Source: Zeus faber (lineage: Eukaryota > Chordata > Actinopteri > Zeiformes > Zeidae). Taken from it: 64,000 nt of DNA. The stretch covers positions 2,294,001 through 2,358,000 of the forward strand of contig OY482855.1 in the NCBI GenBank assembly GCA_960531495.1, given 5' to 3'. A program made the translations under genes and the position numbers. The number at the start of each line of letters is the position of its first letter. Within the stretch, counting starts at the first letter, position 1. Positions 38,815 to 51,463 of the stretch are shown here, one piece after another. The notes under the pieces were generated by a model. That model saw only the letters and a program-made list of their open reading frames with translations. It did no database searches and was not told the origin of the DNA.

Positions 38815-40709
38815 GTGCGAAAGAAAGAATGAAAGAATTAAAGAAAGATTGAAAGAAATATTGAAAGAAAGAATGAAAGATTGAAAGAAAGAATGAAAGT
38901 AATAAAGATTGAAAGAAGGAATGAAGGAAAAGTTGAATGTTTGAAAGACTGAAAGAATGAATGAAAGAAAGCTTGAAAGAAAGATTGAAAGAACGAAAGA
39001 AAGAATGAAAGAATTAAAGAAAGATTGAAAGATTGAAAGAATATTGAAAGAAAGAGAGAATGAAAGTAAGAAAGATTGAAAGAAAGATTGAAAGTAAAAA
39101 AGATTGAAAGAAAGAATGAAAGAAAAATTGAAAGATTGAAAGATTGAAAGAAAGATTTAAAGAAAGATTTAAAGAAAGATTGAAAGACAGAAAGAAAGAA
39201 TGAATAAAAGAATTAAAGAAAGATTGAAAGATCGAAAGATTGAAAGATTGAAAGAAAGATTGAAAAAAGAATGATTGAAAGAAAGAAAGATTTAAAGAAT
39301 GAAAGATTTAAAGAAAGATTGAAAGACTAAAAGTAAGAATGAAAAAAAAGAATGAAAGAAAGATTGAAAGATTGAAAGATTTAAAGAAAGAATGAAAGAT
39401 TGAAAGAAAGAATGAAAGAACGATTGAAAGAAAGAATGAAAGAATGAAAGAAAGATTGAAAGATTGAAAGAAATATTGAAAGAAAGAGAGAATGAAAGTA
39501 AGAAAGATGGAAAGAAAAATTGAAAGATTGAAAGATTGAAAGAAAGAATTAAAGAAAGATTGAATGATTGAAAGATTGAAAGAAAGATTGAAAGAAAGAT
39601 TGAAGAAAGAAAGATTTAAAGAAAAAAAGATTTAAAGAAAGATTGAAAGACTAAAAGAAGGAATGAAAAAAAAGATTGAAAGAAAGATTGAAAAAAGAAA
39701 GAAAAGTTGAAAGAAAGATTGAAAGAAAGATTGAAAGATTGAAGGAAAGATTGAAAGAACGATTGAAAGAAAGAATGAAAGAATGAAAGAAAGATTGAAA
39801 GATTGAAAGAAAGATTGAAAGTAATAAAGATTGAAAGAAGGAATGAAGGAAAAATTGAATGTTTGAAAGACTGAAAGAATGAATGAAAGAAAGCTTGAAA
39901 GAAAGATTGAAAGAAAGATTTTAAGAAAGGTTGAAAGACTGAAAGAAAGAATGAAAGAAAGAATGATTGAAAGATTGAAAGAAAGAATGAAAGATTGAAA
40001 GAAAGAATATAAGAACGATTGAAAGAAAGATTGAAAGTAAGATTGAAAGTTTGAAAGAAAGATTGAAAGAAAAATTGAAAGAAAGATTGAAAGACTGAAG
40101 GAAAGAATGAGTGAAAGATTGAAAGAAAGATTAAAAGAAAAAAAGATTGAAAGTATTAAAGACTGAAAAAAATATTGAAAGAAAGATTTAAAGACTGAAA
40201 GATAGAATGAAAGAAAGATTGAAAGATTGAAAGATTGAAAGAAAGAATGAAAGAAAGATTGAAAGACTGAAAAAAATATTGAAAGAAAGATTGAAAGATT
40301 GAAAGATAGAATGAAAGAAAGATTGAAAGATTGAAAGATTGAAAGAAAGAATGAAAGATTGAAAGAAAGAATGAAAGAACGATTGAAAGTGCGAAAGAAA
40401 GAATGAAAGAATTAAAGAAAGATTGAAAGAAATATTGAAAGAAAGAATGAAAGATTGAAAGAAAGAATGAAAGTAATAAAGATTGAAAGAAGGAATGAAG
40501 GAAAAATTGAATGTTTGAAAGACTGAAAGAATGAATGAAAGAAAGCTTGAAAGAAAGATTGAAAGAAAGATTTTAAGAAAGGTTGAAAGACTGAAAGAAA
40601 AAATGAAAGAAAGAATGATTGAAAGATTGAAAGAAAGAATGAAAGATTGAAAGAAAGAATATAAGAACGATTGAAAGAAAGATTGAAAGTAAGATTGAAA
40701 GTTTGAAAG

Positions 40710-40711
40710 AT
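40710..40711. other. 280-base deletion junction relative to unit 1
   Basis: Up to 40710 the sequence follows 33570 at offset 7,140. From 40711 it follows 33851 at offset 6,860. The missing stretch, 33571-33850, holds gaatgagtg and gtattaaag words and a 104-base unit. Both edges lie in gaaaga steps and the loss is a multiple of four, as expected from exchange in register. Confidence 0.82.
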
Positions 40712-41720
40712 TGAAAGAAAGAATGAAATAAAGATTGAAAGACTGAAAGAAAGAATGAAAGAAAGATTGAAAGTGCGAAAGAAAGAATGAAAGAATTAAA
40801 GAAAGATTTAAAGATTGAAAGAATATTGAAAGAAAGAGAGAATGAAAGTAAGAAAGATTGAAAGAAAGATTGAAAGTAAAAAAGATTGAAAGAAAGAATG
40901 AAAGAAAAATTGAAAGATTGAAAGATTGAAAGAAAGATTTAAAGAAAGATTTAAAGAAAGATTGAAAGACTGAAAGAAAGAATGAATAAAAGAATTAAAG
41001 AAAGATTGAAAGATCGAAAGATTGAAAGATTGAAAGAAAGATTGAAAAAAGAATGATTGAAAGAAAGAAAGATTTAAAGAATGAAAGATTTAAAGAAAGA
41101 TTGAAAGACTAAAAGTAAGAATGAAAAAAAAGAATGAAAGAAAGATTGAAAGATTGAAAGAAAGAATGAAAGAACGATTGAAAGAAAGAATGAAAGAATG
41201 AAAGAAAGATTGAAAGATTGAAAGAAATATTGAAAGAAAGAGAGAATGAAAGTAAGAAAGATGGAAAGAAAAATTGAAAGATTGAAAGATTGAAAGAAAG
41301 AATTAAAGAAAGATTGAATGATTGAAAGATTGAAAGAAAGATTGAAAGTAAGATTGAAGAAAGAAAGATTTAAAGAAAAAAAGATTTAAAGAAAGATTGA
41401 AAGACTAAAAGTAAGAATGAAAAAAAAGATTGAAAGAAAGATTGAAAAAAGAAAGAAAGATTGAAAGAAAGATTGAAAGAAAGATTGAAAGAAAGAATGA
41501 AAGTTTGAAAGAAAGATTGAAAGAAAGATTGAAAGAAAGATTGAAAGACAAAGAAAAAATGAAAGAAAGATTAAAAGAGAGATTGAAAGATTGAAAGATT
41601 GAAAGAAAGAATGAAAGATTGAAAGAAAGAATGAAAGAATGAATGAAAGATTAAAAGATTGAAAGAAATATTGAAAAAAAGAAAGATTGAAAGTAAGAAA
41701 AATTGAAAGAATGAATGAAA

Positions 41721-41777
41721 GAAACAAAAAAAGACTGATAAAAAGAAAGAATGTTTGAAAGATCAAAATATTTAAAG
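41721..41777 (+). repeat. Landmark 11, class c' (long)
   Basis: Class c' with the unique gaaagatc form, which restores the tetramer register inside the element. Next landmark 2,908 bases on. Confidence 0.9.
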
Positions 41778-41998
41778 AAAGAAAGATTGAAAGAAAGATT
41801 TTAAGACTGAATTAAAGAATTAAAGAAAGATTGAAAGAAAGGTTGAAAGATAGAATGAAAGAAAGATTGAAAGATTGAAAGTTGTAAAGAAAGATTGAAA
41901 GAAAGATTTAAAGAAAGATTGAAAGACTAAAAAAAAGAATGAAAGAAAGATTGAAAGGTTGAAAGAAAGAATGAAAGAATGAAAGAAAGATTGAAAGA

Positions 41999-43973
41999 TT
42001 GAAAGAAAGTTTGAAAGAGAGATTTAAACAAAGAAAGATTGAAAGTAAGAAAGATTGAAAGAATTAATGAAAGAAAGATTGAAAGATTGAAAGAAAGAAT
42101 GAAAGAAAGATTGAAAGATTGAAATATTGAAAGAAAGATTGAATGTTTGAAAAAAGATTGAAAGTATTAAAGATCGAAAGAAATATTTAAAGAAAGATTG
42201 AAAGATTGAAAGAAAGAATGAAAGAACGATTGAAAGAAAGAATGAATGAATGAAAGAAAGAATGAAAGATTAAACAATTGAAAGAAAGATTGGAAGAAAG
42301 ATTGAAAAAAGAAATATTGAAAGAAAGAATGAAAGAAAGATTGAAAGAAAGTTGGAAAGAAAGATTGAAAGAAAGAAAGATTGAAAGAAATAATGAAAGA
42401 AAGATTGAACGATTGGAACCAATATTGAAAGATAGAAAAATTGAAAGTAAGAAAGAATGAAAGCAAGATTGAAAGATTGAAAGAAAGAATGAAAGAAAGA
42501 TTGAAAGATTGACAGAATGATTGAAAAAAAGGTTGAAAGACTGAAAGAAAGAATGAAAAAAAGATTGAAAGATTGAAAGATTGAAAGAAAGATTGAATGT
42601 TTGAAAGAAAGTTTGAAAGAAAGATTTAAAGAAAGAAAGATTGAAAGAAATATTGAAAGAAAGATTGAAAGATTGAAAGAAAGATTGAAAGATTGAAAGA
42701 TTGAAATAATGATTGAAAGTTTGAAAGAAAGATTGAAAGAAAGATTTAAGGAAAGAAAGATTGAAAGTAAGAAAGATTGAAAGAAATATTGAAAGAAAGA
42801 TTGAAAGATTGAAAGAAAGATTGAAAGAAAGAATGAAAGAAAGATTGAAAGAAATATTGAAAAAAAGAAAGATTGAAAGAAAGATTGAAAGACTGAAGGA
42901 AAGAATGAAAGAAAGATTGAAAGAAAGATTGAAAGAAAGATTGAAAGAAAGAAAGATTGAAAGAAAGATTGGAAGATTGAAAGATTGAAAGAAAGAATGA
43001 AAAATTGAAAGAAAGAATGAAAGAACGATTGAAAGAAAGAATGAAAGAATGAAAGAAAGATTGAAAGATTGAAAGAAAGATTGAAAGAAAGATTTAAAGA
43101 AAGATTGAAAGACTGAAAGAAAGAATGAAAGAAATAATTAAAGAAAGATTGAAAGAACGAATGTAAGAAAGATTGAAAGATTGAAAGATTGAAATAAAGA
43201 TTGAAAGTTTGAAAGAAAGATTGAAAGAAAGATTTAAAGAAAGAAAGATTGAAAGAAATATTGAAAGAAAGATTGAAAGAATTAACAAAAGAAAGATTGA
43301 AAGAAAGAATGAAAGAAAGATTGAACGATTGGAAGAAATATTGAAAGAAAGATAGATTGAAAGTAAGATAGATTGAAAGAAAGAATGAAAGAAAGATTGA
43401 AAGATTTAAAGAATGAATGAAAGAAAGATTGAAAGATTGAAATATTGAAAGAAAGAATGAATGAAAGATTGAAAGATTGAAAGAAAGATTGAAAGATTGA
43501 AAGATTGAAATAAAGATTGAAAGTTTGAAAGAAAGATTTAAAGAAAGATTGAAAGAAAGAAAGAAATATTGAAAGAAAGATTGAAAGAAAGATTGAAAGA
43601 AAGAAAGATTGAATGATTGAATGATTGAAAGAAAGACTGAAAGAAAGAATGACGGACAGAAAGATTGAAAGAAAGAATGAAAGAAAGATTGAAAAAAAGA
43701 TTGAAAGATTAAACAATTGAAAGAAAGATTGCAAGAAAGATGGAAAGAATGAAAGATTGAAATAATGATTGAAAGTTTGAAAGAAAGATTGAAAGAAAGA
43801 TTTAAACAAAGAAAGATTGAAAGTAAGAAAGATTGAAAGAAATATTGAACGAAAGATTGGAAGAAAGGATGAAAGAAAAATTGAAAGAAAGATTGAAAGA
43901 AAGATTGAAAGAATGATTTAAACAAAGAAAGATTGAAAGTAAGAAAGATTGAAAGATTGAAAGAAAGATTGAA
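41999..43973 (+). repeat. Z block, copy 2 (~1.98 kb)
   Basis: Matches 35151-37125 at offset 6,848 with few changes; for example gaatgaatg near 43,458 replaces gaaagaatg near 36,610, and gttgaaagttt-type steps differ near 43,205. It has the same CC word near 42,413 and gacggacag near 43,651. The minus strand stays open for about 551 codons (42270-43925). Confidence 0.8.
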
Positions 43974-44628
43974 AAAAGAATGATTGAAAGAAAGAAAGAT
44001 TTAAAGAATGAAAGTAAGAATGAAAAAAAAGAATGAAAGAAAGATTGAAAGATTGAAAGATTGAAAGAAAGAATGAAAGAACGATTGAAAGAAAGAATGA
44101 AAGAATGAAAGAAAGATTGAAAGATTGAAAGAAATATTGAAAGAAAGAGAGAATGAAAGTAAGAAAGATGGAAAGAAAAATTGAAAGATTGAAAGATTGA
44201 AAGAAAGAATTAAAGAAAGATTGAATGATTGAAAGATTGACAGAAAGATTGAAAGAAAGATTGAAGAAAGAAAGATTTAAAGAAAAAAAGATTTAAAGAA
44301 AGATTGAAAGACTAAAAGTAAGAATTAAAAAAAAGATTGAAAGAAAGATTGAAAAAAGAAAGAAAGATTGAAAGAAAGATTGAAAGAGAGATTGAAAGAA
44401 AGAATGAAAGTTTGAAAGAAAGATTGAAAGAAAGATTGAAAGAAAGATTGAAAGACTGAAAAAAAAATGAAAGAAAGATTAAAATAGAGATTGAAAGATT
44501 GAAAGATTGAAAGAAAGAATGAAAGATTGAAAGAAAGAATGAAAGAATGAATGAAAGATTAAAAGATTGAAAGAAATATTGAAAAAAAGAAAGATTGAAA
44601 GTAAGAAAAATTGAAAGAATGAATGAAA

Positions 44629-44685
44629 GAAACAAAAAAAGACTGATAAAAAGAAAGAATGTTTGAGAGATCAAAATATTTAAAG
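44629..44685 (+). repeat. Landmark 12, class c (short)
   Basis: Class c; start of the truncated third unit. The next landmark is 8,554 bases on, the longest gap in the window, because the unit is cut at the 48.3-kb junction. Confidence 0.9.
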
Positions 44686-47600
44686 AAAGAAAGATTTTAA
44701 GACTGAATTAAAGAATTAAAGAAAGATTGAAAGAAAGGTTGAAAGATAGAATGAAAGAAAGATTGAAAGATTGAAAGTTGTAAAGAAAGATTGAAAGAAA
44801 GATTGAAAGACTAAAAAAAAGAATGAAAGAAAGATTGAAAGGTTGAAAGAAAAAATGAAAGAATGAAAGAAAGATTGAAAGATTGAAAGAAAGATTGGAA
44901 GAAAGAATGAAAGTATGAAAGAAAGATTGAAAGATTGAAGGAAAGATTGAAAGAACGATTGAAAGAAAGAATGAAAGAATGAAAGAAAGATTGAAAGATT
45001 GAAAGAAAGATTGAAAGTAATAAAGATTGAAAGAAGGAATGAAGGAAAAATTGAATGTTTGAAAGACTGAAAGAATGAATGAAAGATTGAAAGAAAGATT
45101 TTAAGAAAGGTTGAAAGATTGAAAGAAAGAATGAAAGATTGAAAGAAAGAATATAAGAACGACTGAAAGAAAGATTGAAAGTAAGATTGAAAGTTTGAAA
45201 GAAAGATTGAAAGAAAAATTGAAAGAAAGATTGAAAGACTGAAGGAAAGAATGAGTGAAAGATAGAAAGAAAGATTAAAAGAAAAAAAGATTGAAAGTAT
45301 TAAAGACTGAAAAAAATATTGAAAGAAAGATTTAAAGACTGAAAGATAGAATGAAAGAAAGATTGAAAGATTGAAAGATTGAAAGAAAGAATGAAAGAAA
45401 GATTGAAAGACTGAAAAAAATATTGAAAGAAAGATTGAAAGATTGAAATATAGAATGAAAGAAAGATTGAAAGATTGAAAGATTGAAAGAAAGAATGAAA
45501 GAAAGATTGAAAGACTGAAAGAAAGAATGAAAGAAAGATTGAAAGTGCGAAAGAAAGAATGAAAGAATTAAAGAAAGATTGAAAGATTGAAAGATTGAAA
45601 GAAAGAATGAAAGAAAGATTGAAAGACTGAAAGAAAGAATGAAAGAAAGATTGAAAGTGCGAAAGAAAGAATGAAAGAATTAAAGAAAGATTGAAAGAAA
45701 TATTGAAAGAAAGAATGAAAGATTGAAAGAAAGAATGAAAGTAATAAAGATTGAAAGAAGGAATGAAGGAAAAGTTGAATGTTTGAAAGACTGAAAGAAT
45801 GAATGAAAGAAAGCTTGAAAGAAAGATTGAAAGAACGAAAGAAAGAATGAAAGAATTAAAGAAAGATTGAAAGATTGAAAGAATATTGAAAGAAAGAGAG
45901 AATGAAAGATTGAAAGATTGAAAGAAAGATTGAAAGTAAAAAAGATTGAAAGAAAGAATGAAAGAAAAATTGAAAGATGGAAAGATTGAAAGAAAGATTT
46001 AAAGAAAGATTTAAAGAAAGATTGAAAGACAGAAAGAAAGAATGAATAAAAGAATTAAAGAAAGATTGAAAGATCGAAAGATTGAAAGATTGAAAGAAAG
46101 ATTGAAAAAAGAATGATTGAAAGAAAGAAAGATTTAAAGAATGAAAGATTTAAAGAAAGATTGAAAGACTAAAAGTAAGAATGAAAAAAAAGAATGAAAG
46201 AAAGATTGAAAGATTGAAAGATTTAAAGAAAGAATGAAAGATTGAAAGAAAGAATGAAAGAACGATTGAAAGAAAGAATGAAAGAATGAAAGAAAGATTG
46301 AAAGATTGAAAGAAATATTGAAAGAAAGAGAGAATGAAAGTAAGAAAGATGGAAAGAAAAATTGAAAGATTGAAAGATTGAAAGAAAGAATTAAAGAAAG
46401 ATTGAATGATTGAAAGATTGAAAGAAAGATTGAAAGAAAGATTGAAGAAAGAAAGATTTAAAGAAAAAAAGATTTAAAGAAAGATTGAAAGACTAAAAGA
46501 AGGAATGAAAAAAAAGATTGAAAGAAAGATTGAAAAAAGAAAGAAAAGTTGAAAGAAAGATTGAAAGAAAGATTGAAAGATTGAAGGAAAGATTGAAAGA
46601 ACGATTGAAAGAAAGAATGAAAGAATGAAAGAAAGATTGAAAGATTGAAAGAAAGATTGAAAGTAATAAAGATTGAAAGAAGGAATGAAGGAAAAATTGA
46701 ATGTTTGAAAGACTGAAAGAATGAATGAAAGAAAGCTTGAAAGAAAGATTGAAAGAAAGATTTTAAGAAAGGTTGAAAGACTGAAAGAAAGAATGAAAGA
46801 AAGAATGATTGAAAGATTGAAAGAAAGAATGAAAGATTGAAAGAAAGAATATAAGAACGATTGAAAGAAAGATTGAAAGTAAGATTGAAAGTTTGAAAGA
46901 AAGATTGAAAGAAAAATTGAAAGAAAGATTGAAAGACTGAAGGAAAGAATGAGTGAAAGATTGAAAGAAAGATTAAAAGAAAAAAAGATTGAAAGTATTA
47001 AAGACTGAAAAAAATATTGAAAGAAAGATTTAAAGACTGAAAGATAGAATGAAAGAAAGATTGAAAGATTGAAAGATTGAAAGAAAGAATGAAAGAAAGA
47101 TTGAAAGACTGAAAAAAATATTGAAAGAAAGATTGAAAGCTTGAAAGATAGAATGAAAGAAAGATTGAAAGATTGAAAGATTGAAAGAAAGAATGAAAGA
47201 AAGATTGAAAGACTGAAAGAAAGAATGAAAGAAAGATTGAAAGTGCGAAAGAAAGAATGAAAGAATTAAAGAAAGATTGAAAGATTGAAAGATTGAAAGA
47301 AAGAATGAAAGAAAGATTGAAAGACTGAAAGAAAGAATGAAAGAAAGATTGAAAGTGCGAAAGAAAGAATGAAAGAATTAAAGAAAGATTGAAAGAAATA
47401 TTGAAAGAAAGAATGAAAGATTGAAAGAAAGAATGAAAGTAATAAAGATTGAAAGAAGGAATGAAGGAAAAGTTGAATGTTTGAAAGACTGAAAGAATGA
47501 ATGAAAGAAAGCTTGAAAGAAATATTGAAAGAACGAAAGAAAGAATGAAAGAATTAAAGAAAGATTGAAAGATTGAAAGAATATTGAAAGAAAGAGAGAA

Positions 47601-48260
47601 TGAAAGATTGAAAGATTGAAAGAAAGATTGAAAGTAAAAAAGATTGAAAGAAAGAATGAAAGAAAAATTGAAAGATTGAAAGATTGAAAGAAAGATTTAA
47701 AGAAAGATTTAAAGAAAGATTGAAAGACAGAAAGAAAGAATGAATAAAAGAATTAAAGAAAGATTGAAAGATCGAAAGATTGAAAGATTGAAAGAAAGAT
47801 TGAAAAAAGAATGATTGAAAGAAAGAAAGATTTAAAGAATGAAAGATTTAAAGAAAGATTGAAAGACTAAAAGTAAGAATGAAAAAAAAGAATGAAAGAA
47901 AGATTGAAAGATTGAAAGATTTAAAGAAAGAATGAAAGATTGAAAGAAAGAATGAAAGAACGATTGAAAGAAAGAATGAAAGAATGAAAGAAAGATTGAA
48001 AGATTGAAAGAAATATTGAAAGAAAGAGAGAATGAAAGTAAGAAAGATGGAAAGAAAAATTGAAAGATTGAAAGATTGAAAGAAAGAATTAAAGAAAGAT
48101 TGAATGATTGAAAGATTGAAAGAAAGACTGAAAGAAAGATTGAAGAAAGAAAGATTTAAAGAAAAAAAGATTTAAAGAAAGATTGAAAGACTAAAAGAAG
48201 GAATGAAAAAAAAGATTGAAAGAAAGATTGAAAAAAGAAAGAAAAGTTGAAAGAAAGATT
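44669..48260 (+). repeat. Truncated third c-c' unit
   Basis: Starts with a class c landmark and follows units 1 and 2 for the first part, including aaagttgaatg at 45773 and 47471 (31791 and 38931 in units 1 and 2). It never reaches a c' landmark or a Z block. Instead it contains an internal 1,698-base duplication and then switches, between 48,256 and 48,484, to sequence matching 17.25 kb onward. Confidence 0.82.
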
Positions 48261-48480
48261 GAAAGAAAGATTGAAAGATTGAAGGAAAGATTGAAAGAAC
48301 GATTGAAAGAAAGAATGAAAGAATGAAAGAAAGATTGAAAGATTGAAAGAAAGATTGAAAGTAATAAAGATTGAAAGAAGGAATGAAGGAAAAATTGAAT
48401 GTTTGAAAGACTGAAAGAATGAATGAAAGAAAGCTTGAAAGAAAGATTGAAAGAAAGATTTTAAGAAAGGTTGAAAGACT
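45115..48480 (+). repeat. 1,698-base tandem duplication
   Basis: gaatataag is at 45149 and 46847, aaagttgaatg at 45773 and 47471, gtgcga doublets at 45545/45657 and 47243/47355, and gaaaagttg near 46543 and 48241, all at offset 1,698. Both copies share the private step gaatgaaagattgaaag (45.90 and 47.60 kb), where units 1 and 2 have gaatgaaagtaag. Outer limits are approximate because flanking steps are alike. Confidence 0.82.
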
Positions 48481-48484
48481 GAAA
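48256..48484. other. Junction: c-c' unit 3 into the 31-kb copy
   Basis: Left of about 48,256 the sequence is gaaaagttgaaagaaag, as in 32.57, 39.71 and 46.55 kb. By 48,484 it reads gaaagatagaatgaaagtaag, as at 17,480 and unlike the gaaagaaag form in the c-c' units. Between these points both sources have the same sequence, so the exchange point cannot be placed more finely. Confidence 0.83.
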
Positions 48485-51463
48485 GATAGAATGAAAGTAA
48501 GAATGATTGAAAGATTGAAAGAAAGAATGAAAGATTGAAAGAAAGAATATAAGAACGATTGAAAGAAAGATTGAAAGTAAGATTGAAAGTTTGAAAGAAA
48601 GATTGAAAGAAAAATTGAAAGAAAGATTGAAAGACTGAAGGAAAGAATGAGTGAAAGATTGAAAGAAAGATTAAAAGAAAAAAAGATTGAAAGTATTAAA
48701 GATAGAATGAAAGAAAGATTGAAAGATTGAAAGATTGAAAGAAAGAATGAAATAAAGATTGAAAGACTGAAAGAAAGAATAAAAGAAAGATTGAAAGTGC
48801 GAAAGAAAGAATGAAAGAATTAAAGAAAGATTGAAAGAAATATTGAAAGAAAGAATGAAAGATTGAAAGAAAGAATGAAAAAAAGATTGTAAGAAAGAAT
48901 GAAAGAAAGATTGAAAGATTGAAAGAAAGATTGAAAGAAAGATTGAATGTTTTAAAGAAAGATTGAAAGAAAGATTTAAAGAAAGATTGAAAGACTGAAA
49001 GAAAGAATGAAAGAAAGATTGAAAGTTTGAAAGAAAGAATGAAAGAATTAAAGAAAGATTGAAAGAAATATTGAAAGAAAGAATGAAAGATTGAAAGAAA
49101 AAAATGAAAGAAAGATTGTAAGAAAGAATGAAAGAATGAAAGAAAGAATGAAAGAATGAAAGAAAGATTGAAAGATTGAAAGAAAGATTGAAAGAACGAT
49201 TGAAAGAAAGATTTATAGAAAGATTGAAAGACTGAAAGAAAGAATGAAAGAAAGATTGAAAGTTTGATAGAAAGAATGAAAGAATTAAAGAAAGATTGAA
49301 AGAAATATTGAAAGAAAGAATGAAAGATTGAAAGAAAAAAATGAAAGAAAGATTGTAAGAAAGAATGAAAGAATGAAAGAAAGAATGAAAGTATGAAAGA
49401 AAGAATGAAAGTATGAAAGAAAGATTGAAAGATTGAAGGAAAGATTGAAAGAACGATTGAAAGAAAGAATGAAAGAATGAAAGAAAGATTGAAAGATTGA
49501 AAGAAAGATTGAAAGTAATAAAGATTGAAAGAAGGAATGAAGGAAAAATTGAAAGTTTGAAAGACTGAAAGAATGAATGAAAGAAAGATTGAAAGATTGA
49601 ACGAAAGAAAGATTGAAAGAAAGAATGAAAGAATGAAAGAAAGATTGAAAGATTGAAAGAAATACTGAAAGAAAGAAAGAAAGATTGAAAGTAAGAACGA
49701 TTGAAAGAAAGCTTGAAAGAAAGATTGAAAGAAAGAATGAAAGAAAGATTGAAAGAATGAAAGATTGAAAGAAAGATTGAAAGATTGAAAGAAAGAATAA
49801 AAGAACGATTGAAAGAAAGAATGAAAGAATGAAAGAAAGATTGAAAGATTGAAAGAATATTGAAAGAAAGAGAGAATGAAAGTAAGAAAGATTGAAAGAA
49901 AGATTGAAAGACTGAAAGAAAGAATGAATAAAAGAATTAAAGAAAGATTGAAAGATTGAAAGATTGAAAGAAAGATTGAAAAAAGAATGATTGAAAGAAA
50001 GAAAGATTTAAAGAATGAAATATTTGAAGAAAGATTGAAAGACTAAAAGTAAGAATGAAAAAAAAGAATGAAAGAAAGATTGAAAGATTGAAAGATTGAA
50101 AGAAAGAATGAAAGATTGAAAGAAAGAATGAAAGAACGATTGAAAGAAAGAATGAAAGAATGAAAAAAAAGAATGAAAGAAAGATTGAAAGATTGAAAGA
50201 TTGAAAGAAAGAATGAAAGATTGAAAGAAAGAATGAAAGAACGATTGAAAGAAAGAATGAAATTATGAAAGAAAGATTGAAAGATTGAAAGAAATATTGA
50301 AAGAAAGAGAGAATGAAAGTAATAAAGATGGAAAGAAAAATTGAAAGAAAGATTAAAAGAGAGATTGAAAGATTGAAAGATTGAAAGAAAGAATGAAAGA
50401 TTGAAAGAAAGAATGAAAGAATGAATGAAAGATTAAAAGATTGAAAGAAAGGTTGAAAGATAGAATGAAAGAAAGATTGAAATATTGAAATTTTGAAAGA
50501 ACGATTGAAAGAAAGATTTAAAGAAAGATTGAAAGACTAAAAAAAAGAATGAAAGAAAGATTGAAAGGTTGAAAGAAAGAATGAAAGAACAATTGAAAGA
50601 AAGAATGAAAGAATGAAAGAAAAATTGAAAGATTGAAAGAAAGAATGAAAGAACGATTGAAAGATTGAAAGATTGAAAGATTGAAAGAAAGAATGAAAGA
50701 AAGATTGAAAGAAAGATGGAAAGAAAGATTGAAAGAAAGAATGAAAGATTGAAAGAAAGAATATAAGAACGATTGAAAGAAAGATTGAAAGTAAGATTGA
50801 AAGTTTGAAAGAAAGATTGAAAGAAAAATTGAAAGAAAGATTGAAAGACTGAAGGAAAGAATGAGTGAAAGATTGAAAGAAAGATTAAAAGAAAAAAAGA
50901 TTGAAAGTATTAAAGACTGAAAAAAATATTGAAAGAAAGATTGAAAGATTGAAAGATAGAATGAAAGAAAGATTGAAAGATTGAAAGATTGAAAGAAAGA
51001 ATTAAAGAAAGATTGAAAGACTGAAAAAAATATTGAAAGAAAGAATTAAAGAAAGATTGAAAGACTGAAAAAAATATTGAAAGAAAGATTGAAAGATTGA
51101 AAGATAAAATGAAAGAAAGATTGAAAGATTGAAAGATTGAAAGAAAGAATGAAGGAAAGATTGAAAGACTGAAAGAAAGAATGAAAGAAAGATTGAAAGT
51201 GCGAAAGAAAGAATGAAAGAATTAAAGAAAGATTGAAAGAAATATTGAAAGAAAGAATGAAAGATTGAAAGAAAGAATGAAAAAAAGATTGTAAGAAAGA
51301 ATGAAAGAAAGATTGAAAGATTGAAAGAAAGATTGAAAGAAAGATTGAATGTTTGAAAGAAAGATTGAAAGAAAGATTTAAAGAAAGATTGAAAGATTGA
51401 AAGAAAGATTGAAAGATAGATTTAAAGAAAGATTGAAAGACTGAAAGAAAGATTGAAAGAAAG

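Larger units (their letters stand above)
37816..44668 (+). repeat. c-c' higher-order unit 2, 6,853 bases
   Basis: Follows unit 1 head to tail. Offsets to unit 1 step through 6,965 (31.5 kb), 7,140 (31.7-33.57 kb), 6,860 (33.85-34.6 kb) and 6,848 (to ~37.1 kb), marking the successive indels. A 1-base loss near 38,518 (gaaagaagattg) breaks the 4-base register locally. The c' landmark at 41761 is the only one with gaaagatc in place of gagagatc. After the Z block, at about 43,973, it turns into 30.27-kb-like sequence rather than the X tail seen in unit 1. Confidence 0.84.
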
